This document shows positions 1 to 5,927 of a stretch of DNA of 7,416 nt, piece by piece (position 1 is the first letter of the stretch; every line of letters begins with the position of its first letter). This stretch comes from Psychrilyobacter sp. GTDB taxonomy: Bacteria; Fusobacteriota; Fusobacteriia; Fusobacteriales; Fusobacteriaceae. Where the stretch lies: the NCBI GenBank assembly GCA_030621995.1, contig JAUXGP010000078.1, positions 1 through 7,416 of the forward strand, given 5' to 3'. A model generated the notes under the pieces. It saw nothing but the letters and a program-made list of their open reading frames with translations. It was not told where the DNA came from and ran no database searches. The translations under genes were made by a program, and so were the position numbers.

Positions 1-26
1 AGTAGATACTAAACTCTTCCTTTTTA

Positions 27-99
27 TGGTTTCCCGATTGACGAGTACGTAGTTTTCTTCTAGTTATAAGAAAATTACGATGTCAAAGAAGAGAAACCA
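27..99 (+). ncRNA. Nested stem-loop RNA structure of unknown family (3' part of a transcript)
   Basis: No open frame of useful length covers this stretch, but the + strand folds into nested helices. The outer helix is TGGTTTC (27-33) with GAAACCA (93-99). A second helix is TTGAC (38-42) with GTCAA (82-86). The inner hairpin is 12 pairs long, 48-59 with 68-79 (one G-U), closing an 8-nt loop. Asymmetric internal loops separate the helices, as in many riboswitches and small RNAs. A competing helix, TTTCCC (30-35) with GGGAAA (104-109), excludes the outer one. An intrinsic terminator follows at 121-160. I could not match it to tmRNA, RNase P, SRP RNA, T-box, glmS, lysine, SAM, TPP or c-di-GMP elements by eye. 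The 5' end may lie outside the window. It could be a small RNA, an attenuator ahead of the small gene at 266, or just the 3' UTR of an upstream gene. Confidence 0.4.
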
Positions 100-120
100 A
101 GGTGGGAAATATAGTAAGTG

Positions 121-160
121 AAAAAGCTTATGCTTTCGTTAGAAGGTATAGGCTTTTTTT
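121..160 (+). terminator. Intrinsic terminator after the structured RNA
   Basis: The arms 121-137 and 142-158 pair over 17 positions (three G-U) around a GTTA loop (138-141). The 3' arm runs directly into a T run ending at 160, so the transcript has a classic U tract. The A run at 121-125 would also serve as a partial U tract in the opposite direction, but the + orientation is better. It ends whatever RNA enters from the left and separates it from the small gene at 266, unless it is a regulated attenuator for that gene. Confidence 0.82.
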
Positions 161-265
161 AATAAATATGAAATGAATAATATTTTTAAAAGGAAATTTA
201 ATAGAGTTAAATAATAACATTATTATATATTGTTTTATTTGGTAGCGAATAAGGGAGGTTTTAAT

Positions 266-481
266 ATGGTTCGATTTATAAATTTTCACGGAGAAATAAA
301 AAGTTTTTATGGAACACATTATCATACTTTTGAAGAAATAGAAGTGGTAGGCTTAGAGGAAAAAATATACATATTAAAAATTGGAAAAATAATTCATTAT
401 ATTAGAAAAGAAGTTTATGAAAAATTGCAAAGGATACAAGCTTATAAAGAAAGTGAGGGTGGGGTGGGAATCATAGACTGA
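266..481 (+). CDS. Small hypothetical protein, 71 aa
   Basis: I do not recognise this protein. The ATG at 266 is chosen because AAGGGAGG (251-258) sits 7 nt upstream, an excellent ribosome binding site. The frame is open further upstream (from 230) but without such a site. The product is soluble-looking, with alternating hydrophobic residues suggestive of beta strands in the first half (MVRFINFHGEIKSFYG near residues 1-16, then EEIEVVGLEEKIYILKIGK). A short charged helix around residues 45-60 (RKEVYEKLQRIQAYKE) follows. There is no signal peptide, membrane segment or cysteine motif. Tyr and His are frequent. No clear promoter is visible; TTTAAT (197-202) and TATTAT (221-226), 18 bp apart, are weak. 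It is convergent with the rplM-rpsI operon and shares the hairpin at 525-566. The strong ribosome binding site argues for a real gene, but coding status is not proven. Confidence 0.62.
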   Translation: MVRFINFHGEIKSFYGTHYHTFEEIEVVGLEEKIYILKIGKIIHYIRKEVYEKLQRIQAYKESEGGVGIID

Positions 482-520
482 TTGATGGCTTCCCTTAAAA
501 TTTATCTATAATTTTTTATA

Positions 521-566
521 AAAAAAAAGAGATGTATTTCCACAACAGTGGAAATATATCTCTTTT
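521..566 (-). terminator. rplM-rpsI operon terminator, probably bidirectional
   Basis: The arms 525-543 and 548-566 pair over 19 positions (one G-U) around a 4-nt loop. Read on the minus strand, the stem is followed by the complement of A521-A528, a long U tract, placed just after the rpsI stop codon (576). On the + strand the stem is followed by only four T before a G, so it may also end the convergent small gene, less efficiently. Confidence 0.88.
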
Positions 567-575
567 GAAATAACC

Positions 576-965
576 TTATCTCTTTGAGAATTGAGGTGAT
601 TTTCTTGCTTTTTTCTTTCCGAATTTCTTTCTTTCAACCATTCTTGAGTCTCTAGTTAAGAATCCAGCTTCTCTTAAAGCACCTTTTAAAGTTTCATCAG
701 CCATTAATAATGCTCTAGCAACACCATGTCTGATAGCTCCTGCTTGACCAGTAGTTCCTCCACCATTTACGTTTACTTTAACTCCAAATTTCTCAGCAGT
801 TTCAGTTAAAACTAAAGGTTGGTTTACGATATCTCCTAAGATTCCTCTTCCGAAATACTCGCTCATTTCTTTTCCATTTATAGTAACACCTGTTTCGCCA
901 GGCACTAAGATTACTCTTGCTGTTGAAGTTTTTCTTCTTCCAGTTCCTCTAAATTGTATAGCCAT
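576..965 (-). CDS. rpsI: 30S ribosomal protein S9 (uS9), 129 aa
   Basis: This is a structural protein of the small ribosomal subunit. Its basic C-terminal tail reaches the decoding region near the P-site tRNA. Family hallmarks are visible: the N-terminal [12 protein letters not shown] (7-18), the INGK and YFGR motifs, [21 protein letters not shown] (66-86), and [25 protein letters not shown] at the end (105-129), with the expected terminal Ser-Lys-Arg. The length equals that of usual bacterial S9 proteins (about 130). The ATG is preceded by GGAGGT (980-975), 9 nt away. It is the second gene of the operon, 21 nt after the rplM stop, and is followed within about 10 nt by a strong terminator. 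Nothing is unusual about it. Confidence 0.98.
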   Translation of the reverse strand: MAIQFRGTGRRKTSTARVILVPGETGVTINGKEMSEYFGRGILGDIVNQPLVLTETAEKFGVKVNVNGGGTTGQAGAIRHGVARALLMADETLKGALREAGFLTRDSRMVERKKFGKKKARKSPQFSKR

Positions 966-986
966 TTTAAAATTACCTCCTATTTA

Positions 987-1424
987 TTATAATGATTTAG
1001 TTTCAGGTTTTTGAGCTGCATGCTCATGTTCAGATCCTACGAATATTCTTAATCTAGTTAATTGTTGTGCTCCTAATCTGTTCTTAGGTAACATTCTTCT
1101 AACTGCTAAAAATAAAGCTTCTGCAGGGTTCTTAGCTAAAACTTCTTCTAATCTTCTCTCTCTTAATCCACCTGGGAATCCTGAGTGATTATAATAAATT
1201 TTGTCAGTTAATTTCTTTCCTGTAACTGCAATTTTTTCCATGTTAGTGATTACTACGTAATCTCCACCATCGATATGAGGAGTATAAGTTACCTTATCTT
1301 TTCCCATTAATTTTTTTGCGATTTCAGCAGCTAATCTTCCTAAGATTGCTCCATCAGCGTCATAATGTAACCATTCTCTAACTACATCTTCTTTTCTTAA
1401 CATAAAACTATATTTGTTTTTCAC
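987..1424 (-). CDS. rplM: 50S ribosomal protein L13 (uL13), 145 aa
   Basis: This is an early-assembly protein of the large ribosomal subunit. Diagnostic stretches are present: REWLHYDADGAILGRLA (16-32), DKVTYTPHIDGGDYVVITN (43-61), KIAVTGKKLTDKIYYNHSG (64-82), RRMLPKNRLG (109-118), and the C-terminal GSEHEHAAQKP (130-140). The length matches the family (E. coli 142). The start is taken as GTG at 1424, because AAGGAGG (1439-1433) lies 8 nt upstream. The internal ATG at codon 8 has no ribosome binding site and would cut into the N-terminus. It is the first gene of the rplM-rpsI operon, driven by a consensus promoter and a structured leader. The GTG start may modestly limit translation. Confidence 0.98.
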   Translation of the reverse strand: MKNKYSFMLRKEDVVREWLHYDADGAILGRLAAEIAKKLMGKDKVTYTPHIDGGDYVVITNMEKIAVTGKKLTDKIYYNHSGFPGGLRERRLEEVLAKNPAEALFLAVRRMLPKNRLGAQQLTRLRIFVGSEHEHAAQKPETKSL

Positions 1425-1495
1425 GTTTTGTTCCTCCTTGAAATAAATGTTATAAAATATTTTTATAACGGCTCCTCGTGGGAAAGGGCTTTATC
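1425..1495 (-). promoter_or_regulatory. rplM leader RNA, possible L13 autoregulatory element
   Basis: About 70 nt of untranslated leader lie between the predicted transcription start and the rplM GTG. The leader contains a perfect 9-bp hairpin (1469-1461 with 1457-1449, 3-nt loop). Upstream of it is a GC-richer segment (1489-1470) unlike the surrounding AT-rich DNA. A CCTT in that segment could pair with the AAGG of the ribosome binding site (1439-1433). L13 leaders that regulate their own operon are known in Firmicutes. Whether this belongs to that class is inference from position and structure alone. Confidence 0.45.
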
Positions 1496-1501
1496 TTTGA
1501 T

Positions 1502-1530
1502 ATTATATAACAGGTAACTCATTATGTCAA
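1502..1530 (-). promoter_or_regulatory. Consensus sigma-70-type promoter of rplM-rpsI
   Basis: On the minus strand, TTGACA (1530-1525) and TATAAT (1507-1502) are both perfect consensus hexamers with an ideal 17-bp spacer. Transcription would start near 1495. Such strength suits a ribosomal protein operon. The -35 box forms one half of an inverted repeat with TTGACA on the opposite strand at 1541-1546. I see no clear terminator between the regulator stop (1571) and this promoter, so some readthrough from the regulator is possible. Confidence 0.9.
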
Positions 1531-1570
1531 TGATTTTTTGTTGACAAATGGTCTTATAGAAGTAAAAGAT

Positions 1571-3640
1571 CTAATTTTTTCCTAATTTTGTTAAAAAGTC
1601 ATATTTATTGATCTTGTCTACTATTTTTTTCTTAGATCTTCCCTTTTTTAAAAATTCTAAAAAATTATATTTTTTAACGAGTTCAATAAATTCCGTCAGT
1701 GCATCCAGATGTTCCTGAGAATCCAAAGAACAGAATGATAAGATTACTTTAACTTTAAATCCCTGGGGAAATTCTACCTCCTCCTCCAAGATAAGCAGAG
1801 ACATCCCGGTATAGAATACATCTCCGTCATTTTTAGCATGGGGCAGAGCCAGACTATCCTTTGTGACCATGTAGGATCCGTTCTTTTTAATGGATTCAAT
1901 CATCTTTTTTGTATAATTATTTGTAATATTTCCATTATCTTCTAAAATTTTTCCCGACAGCCTTATGGCTTCCTCCCAGTTATTTACCCTTTTTTCCAGA
2001 TGGATAGATTTATTGTTTAAAAGATCTGAGATTTTCAGACTATTTTTATGGGTATCATCTACTAATTGTTTTCCACAGACCTCCTTTAACTGTTTTACTA
2101 ATTCCTCCCTGTCTATAATAACGGTGTTGTTTTCGACGGCATTGACCAGGAGGGAGAGGGGGATCCTGTTGTTATATTTAGGAAGACTATATGTGTCTAT
2201 GAGGTTAAAGTCTTCAACAGTTAAGATGGGCTTTACTTTTACAATGGGGATACCATTAAAATATTCTTCATTCATAGAGGTGGTCAATATAAGATCTATA
2301 CTGGAATTGTCTACATAGTTTTGCAGTTGGTTTTGTGGGATGATATCTAAGATATTTACCTCATATAAACTCCTGATTTGTTGAGAAATAAGTTTAGAGG
2401 TCCCGTATCCCATCCCGCATACTACCAATATATTTTTGGTCTCCCTTATTTTATTTCTGTCTATAGCCGCTTTGAAATGCATCCCTATAAAGGCTGTTTC
2501 ACTGTCAGGGATGGATAAACCCATAAATTCCTCCAGTAATTTCAGAGCATTCTTTGTATCGGCAAAGATATGAGGGTAGAGGTTTTTAAATTCATCTTCA
2601 ATGGTATTTTCCAGTTCTGTAAAATTTTTCACCCTATAGACGGTAGGTTTGATATGGTTGATAAGACCATCCAGTAAAAACTTATCCTTTGTGAGGTCGC
2701 AGCTGAATAGGTCAGAAAAATTATGTATTATTCTTTTTGTCAGGATCTCGATCTCAATCCAATTGCTGAGAAAAGATGAGCTGGCGTTATAAAGGTGGCT
2801 GCCTAAAAAATAATCTGTAAGTTTTAGAAGTTCATGGGTGTCCATAACCAGATCATAATTTGACTCGATAAGGGCGATAGATCTCTTTATTACCTTGTAC
2901 TCCTCAGTCTCATAAAAAAAGTTTTCATTGGGAGAGATCAAAAGAGGTCTCTCTTTCTTTATCCTGAGTATCGTAACCATTATATAGTTAAATATCGTGG
3001 TATAGGCTTCGTCTGAGATCATCCTGTTGAGAGACTTTATTATGAAGTTAATAAATTTCTCTATAAAAGCCGGATCTATCCCACAAAAATAAACGTCTAT
3101 TTTTTTTCGAATATATTTTCTTTCGAAGTTATTCTCCTTGTGGAGTGAACTGTACTGGTTTAAAAGTTTTAATTGGAGTCTTCTGATATTTTCCTCCTTC
3201 CCGATTAATTTCAATCCTTTTTGAGGTTTTAAAATTAATTCTAATTTATAGAGATCCAATATTTTTTTTATATCCTTCAGGGTAGTTTTGATAGTTGTCC
3301 TTCCAAGGTCAAACTTCTCACATAGGCTGTTTATATTGATATTTTCCTCAAAGGTTATCATGATAAGGATGAGCACGTCCTTATATTCCTGGAAAATATT
3401 TTCATCTAAATCCAGCCCGTCCAATAAAAGATTTAAAGATTTGACATCTCCTTCCAATCCTCCCTTAGTGAGTTTTTCAATTAGATCTAAGTCTTTTTTT
3501 TCCAGCTCCTCATTGATCTTGTCTATATCATATCGAATGGTTCTTTGATTTACTCCTAATTCCTTAGATAATTGTTTGATGTCGACTCTGCCCTTATAGT
3601 TATTAAATTTTTCAATGATATCTATTATTCTTTTATTCAT
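1571..3640 (-). CDS. PRD-containing PTS-regulated transcriptional activator (MtlR/ManR/LicR type), 689 aa
   Basis: This is a cytoplasmic DNA-binding regulator whose activity is set by PTS phosphorylation. Domains run in order: an N-terminal winged HTH (about 1-60, with QRTIRYDIDKIN); a second HTH (about 89-130); PRD1 (about 170-285); PRD2 (about 310-395); an EIIB-like domain with the P-loop VVCGMGYGTS (Cys408); and a fructose-type EIIA domain with LALPHAKND (His601). The PRD2 histidines are present (NHIKPTVYR, His329; GMHFKAAIDR, His388). Both PRD1 positions read as tyrosine (Tyr219, Tyr277). The ATG at 3640 is chosen because GGGAGGT is just upstream, with a short 4-nt spacing after GGAGG. 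A longer frame from a TTG at 3721 lacks such a site and would start inside the -35 box. HTH domains, rather than an RNA-binding CAT domain, indicate a DNA-binding activator. It is divergent from the EIIABC and mannosidase genes, its likely targets. The class is certain; the inducer is inferred. Confidence 0.93.
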   Translation of the reverse strand: MNKRIIDIIEKFNNYKGRVDIKQLSKELGVNQRTIRYDIDKINEELEKKDLDLIEKLTKGGLEGDVKSLNLLLDGLDLDENIFQEYKDVLILIMITFEENININSLCEKFDLGRTTIKTTLKDIKKILDLYKLELILKPQKGLKLIGKEENIRRLQLKLLNQYSSLHKENNFERKYIRKKIDVYFCGIDPAFIEKFINFIIKSLNRMISDEAYTTIFNYIMVTILRIKKERPLLISPNENFFYETEEYKVIKRSIALIESNYDLVMDTHELLKLTDYFLGSHLYNASSSFLSNWIEIEILTKRIIHNFSDLFSCDLTKDKFLLDGLINHIKPTVYRVKNFTELENTIEDEFKNLYPHIFADTKNALKLLEEFMGLSIPDSETAFIGMHFKAAIDRNKIRETKNILVVCGMGYGTSKLISQQIRSLYEVNILDIIPQNQLQNYVDNSSIDLILTTSMNEEYFNGIPIVKVKPILTVEDFNLIDTYSLPKYNNRIPLSLLVNAVENNTVIIDREELVKQLKEVCGKQLVDDTHKNSLKISDLLNNKSIHLEKRVNNWEEAIRLSGKILEDNGNITNNYTKKMIESIKKNGSYMVTKDSLALPHAKNDGDVFYTGMSLLILEEEVEFPQGFKVKVILSFCSLDSQEHLDALTEFIELVKKYNFLEFLKKGRSKKKIVDKINKYDFLTKLGKN

Positions 3641-3692
3641 CTTACCTCCCCTGTCGTATAAAAATGAAAAAAAACGACCACTTAATATATCT

Positions 3693-3721
3693 ATTATATG
3701 ATGTTCTATAATATAATTCAA
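3693..3721 (-). promoter_or_regulatory. Promoter of the PRD regulator
   Basis: On the minus strand, TTGAAT (3721-3716) and TATAAT (3698-3693) are separated by 17 bp. The predicted start is near 3686, giving a leader of about 45 nt to the ATG at 3640. The promoter lies inside the longer open frame that begins at 3721, which is independent evidence that translation starts at 3640. Confidence 0.75.
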
Positions 3722-3899
3722 ACTAAAAACTGTTTTTTTTTCGACTTTTTATAACTGTTTTCAGGATTTTTGTCAGAAAAAATCATTTTTTTTGGAAAAA
3801 TAAAGGATATTTAAAAAATAAAATAAATTTGTTAAACTATATTAGAGAAGAAAAAAAAGGAAGGGAACAATTTTTTTCAAAAATATAAGGGGGAAGAAG
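3722..3899 (+). promoter_or_regulatory. Divergent control region: candidate activator sites and EIIABC promoter
   Basis: AACTGTTTT occurs twice in direct orientation, at 3728-3736 and 3752-3760. The first copy sits in the palindrome AAAACTGTTTT (3726-3736). Seven A or T tracts between 3733 and 3800 recur about every 10.5 bp, which predicts bent DNA. A plausible -10 box, TATATT (3838-3843), has no recognisable -35 partner 16-18 bp upstream, as expected for an activator-dependent promoter. No sigma-54 GG/GC pair is visible. The ribosome binding site AAGGGGGA (3887-3894) precedes the ATG at 3900. The operator assignment is inference. Confidence 0.5.
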
Positions 3900-5822
3900 A
3901 TGAAATTTAAAGATTTAATAAACGACAATTTAATATTATTAGATTGTAAATTAGAAACAAAGGAAGAAGTGATAAAAAGTTTAGTAGAAAAATTATATGA
4001 AGATGGAGCATTGGAGTCCAAGGAGGAGTTCTACAAGACTGTAATGGAAAGAGAGGCATCTTCTCCTACAGGATTGGAGGAGGGATTAGCAATTCCTCAT
4101 GGAAAGTCTACAGCTGTAAAGTACCCTAGAATTGCTATAGCTAGAACAACTAATGTAATTAATGATTGGGAGTCGGTAGATGATGAAAATGAAGTCAACT
4201 TGGTGTTTTTAATAGCTATACCAAAAGCAGAGAGTGGAAGTACCCATATAGATGTGCTGACTAAATTGACCAGTTCATTTATGGCAGATGGATTTGTAGA
4301 GGATCTCCAAAATACTAAAACTAAGGAAGAACTATTGGAGGCAATTTATTCTGTAGAGGGAAGAGAAGAGGAAGTCCCGGCTGCCGGTACAATGGAAGAT
4401 AAGTTTATTGTGGCAGTAACAGCATGTCCTACAGGGATAGCTCATACATTTATGGCAGCAGAAAAAATAAAAAATCATTGTAAAAGTAAAGGATATAGAT
4501 GCAAGGTTGAAACCCAGGGAAGTGACGGTGTAAAGAATAAACTTAGTGTAGCTGAGATTAATGCTGCCCATGGAATAATCTTAGCTATAGATGTACCTAT
4601 CCAGGATGATCATAGATTTGATGGAGCTAACTATGTCAAAATAGGAACTCAGGCAGTATTAAAATCAACTGAAGAAACGATAGAAAAGGCAATAAAATTA
4701 GAAAAGGGCGAAGTAATAGAGGCTGATAAAAGTTCTGGTGGAACTAATGCTTTTTTACAGCATGTGATGACAGGAATTTCATATATGATACCAGTATTGG
4801 TATTAGCAGGACTATTGCTGGCAATGGGAAATATATCGGCTGAAATATTTGGTAAAGACAGTGCTATATATAAAGACTTTTTCTCAAAATTTGGAGCCAT
4901 TGGATTTATGACAATGAAGACTATGTATGCCTTCTTTGCAGGATACCTGGCTTACTCAATCGCTGGTAAACCGGCACTTGTACCTGCATTTATCGGTGGA
5001 ATGATGACAGATGAACCTTATAGAAGATTTTTTCATAAAAATGTCGAGTTCTACAATGGATTTGTACCTTCAGGATTCTTTGGAGCCATTGCCGTTGGTT
5101 TTCTAATCGGTTATTTAGTGAAATTTTTAAACAACAAGATCAAGATAAAGCAGGAGTTAACAACGATAAAAACTATGTTGATTGTACCGTTATTAACCGG
5201 GATAGTATTGGTTACAAGTATGATCTTTATAATAAATCCGGTATTTGGAGCAGCAAATAAGTGGTTATTTGATTTCTTTACTGCTGCAGGAGATGCAGGG
5301 AAATTTGCATACAACTCAGTTATTGCATTTGGAACAGCCTTTGACCTTGGGGGGCCGATAAATAAAGCTGCAGGAGCAGTTGCGTTGGGATTAAACCTGC
5401 CTGAAACACCTGAAATATTTAACTTAACTGCCAGAACACTATCTATAATTATTCCTCCAATTGGAATAGGATTAGCAGTAAACTACGATAAATTTAAGAA
5501 TGAAGATTTATTTACTACTGAAGAAAGGGTGCTTGGAAGTACTTCGTTACTTTTAGGAATTTGTGGAATTTCAGAGGGAGCAATCCCATTCCTGTTAAAA
5601 AATCCAATCTTAATCATAGCCAATGTGGCTGGAGCAATCGTAGGTTCGGTAGTAGCAGTGTATTTAGGAGCGATTCAATCACTGCCATTACCAGCTATCT
5701 GGGGTTGGGGATTAGCTGATGGTGTATTCCCATACCTTATAGGTATAATGTCAGGGGCTACAACTGTAGCAATATTAACTATATTTTTAATGAAAAAAAC
5801 AAGAAAGACTGTTAAGAATTAA
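3900..5822 (+). CDS. mngA: PTS fructose-family EIIABC permease, probably for 2-O-alpha-mannosyl-D-glycerate, 640 aa
   Basis: This inner-membrane permease imports a sugar and phosphorylates it using phosphate passed from PEP via EI and HPr. EIIA spans about 1-150, with the phosphoacceptor His67 in GLAIPHGKS. EIIB spans about 168-268, with Cys176 in VAVTACPTGIAHTFMAAEKI. EIIC spans about 285-632, a polytopic membrane domain with roughly eight to ten hydrophobic segments and the family motifs FDLGGPINKAAG (481-492) and GICGISEGAIPF (553-564). The A-B-C order and the length resemble E. coli MngA (658 aa). Fructose and mannosylglycerate permeases cannot be told apart by eye. The substrate is inferred from the GH38 gene that follows and would shift to fructose or another mannoside if that link fails. 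The start is supported by AAGGGGGA a few bases upstream. The regulator is transcribed divergently. All phosphorylation sites appear intact. Confidence 0.85.
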   Translation: MKFKDLINDNLILLDCKLETKEEVIKSLVEKLYEDGALESKEEFYKTVMEREASSPTGLEEGLAIPHGKSTAVKYPRIAIARTTNVINDWESVDDENEVNLVFLIAIPKAESGSTHIDVLTKLTSSFMADGFVEDLQNTKTKEELLEAIYSVEGREEEVPAAGTMEDKFIVAVTACPTGIAHTFMAAEKIKNHCKSKGYRCKVETQGSDGVKNKLSVAEINAAHGIILAIDVPIQDDHRFDGANYVKIGTQAVLKSTEETIEKAIKLEKGEVIEADKSSGGTNAFLQHVMTGISYMIPVLVLAGLLLAMGNISAEIFGKDSAIYKDFFSKFGAIGFMTMKTMYAFFAGYLAYSIAGKPALVPAFIGGMMTDEPYRRFFHKNVEFYNGFVPSGFFGAIAVGFLIGYLVKFLNNKIKIKQELTTIKTMLIVPLLTGIVLVTSMIFIINPVFGAANKWLFDFFTAAGDAGKFAYNSVIAFGTAFDLGGPINKAAGAVALGLNLPETPEIFNLTARTLSIIIPPIGIGLAVNYDKFKNEDLFTTEERVLGSTSLLLGICGISEGAIPFLLKNPILIIANVAGAIVGSVVAVYLGAIQSLPLPAIWGWGLADGVFPYLIGIMSGATTVAILTIFLMKKTRKTVKN

Positions 5823-5834
5823 TAGAAAGAAAAT

Positions 5835-5867
5835 AGGAGTTTGACCGCATGTGGCGGGCAAACTCCT
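5835..5867 (+). terminator. Intercistronic hairpin between EIIABC and mannosidase (partial terminator or processing element)
   Basis: AGGAGTTTG (5835-5843) pairs perfectly with CAAACTCCT (5859-5867). After one A-G mismatch, CCGC (5845-5848) pairs with GCGG (5854-5857). It is followed by only TAGTTTT, so the U tract is short and offset, though A5830-A5833 could pair with T5871-T5874 to extend the stem. It starts 12 nt after the permease stop codon. It may reduce transcription into the mannosidase or protect the permease mRNA 3' end rather than fully stop transcription. No convincing new promoter lies between it and the mannosidase. Confidence 0.6.
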
Positions 5868-5927
5868 TAGTTTTAAAAATAGATATTGAAAAAGTTTAAC
5901 TACTAAAATATAGAGGGAGAGTATAAG

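Noticed and set aside
38..45. TTGACGAG resembling the glmS ribozyme core
   Set aside because: The rest of the conserved glmS core, including the GGCGGATG-like segment and the cleavage region, is absent, and no glmS gene follows.
128..325. 65-aa minus-strand open frame at the left end
   Set aside because: It runs through the terminator hairpin, has low-complexity Ile/Lys/Phe-rich composition and overlaps the better-supported small + strand gene.
1965..2318. Open frames antisense to the regulator (also 3288-3548)
   Set aside because: They lie wholly inside a long, well-supported gene on the other strand, lack ribosome binding sites and look like translated shadows.
3641..3721. Longer regulator start (27 extra residues from a TTG at 3721)
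   Set aside because: There is no ribosome binding site, the extension does not resemble the family N-terminus, and the start would overlap the predicted -35 box of the regulator promoter.
3722..3899. Sigma-54 promoter upstream of the PTS permease
   Set aside because: Some PTS operons use LevR-type sigma-54 activators, but the regulator here has no AAA+ domain and no GG-N10-GC pair is visible.
4332..5314. Open frames antisense to the EIIABC gene
   Set aside because: They overlap a conserved PTS gene completely and show no family features or initiation signals.
5886..5914. TTGAAA-17 bp-TATAGA as a separate promoter for the mannosidase
   Set aside because: Transcription would begin only a few bases before the ATG, excluding the good ribosome binding site at 5913-5919. 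Co-transcription with the permease is more likely.
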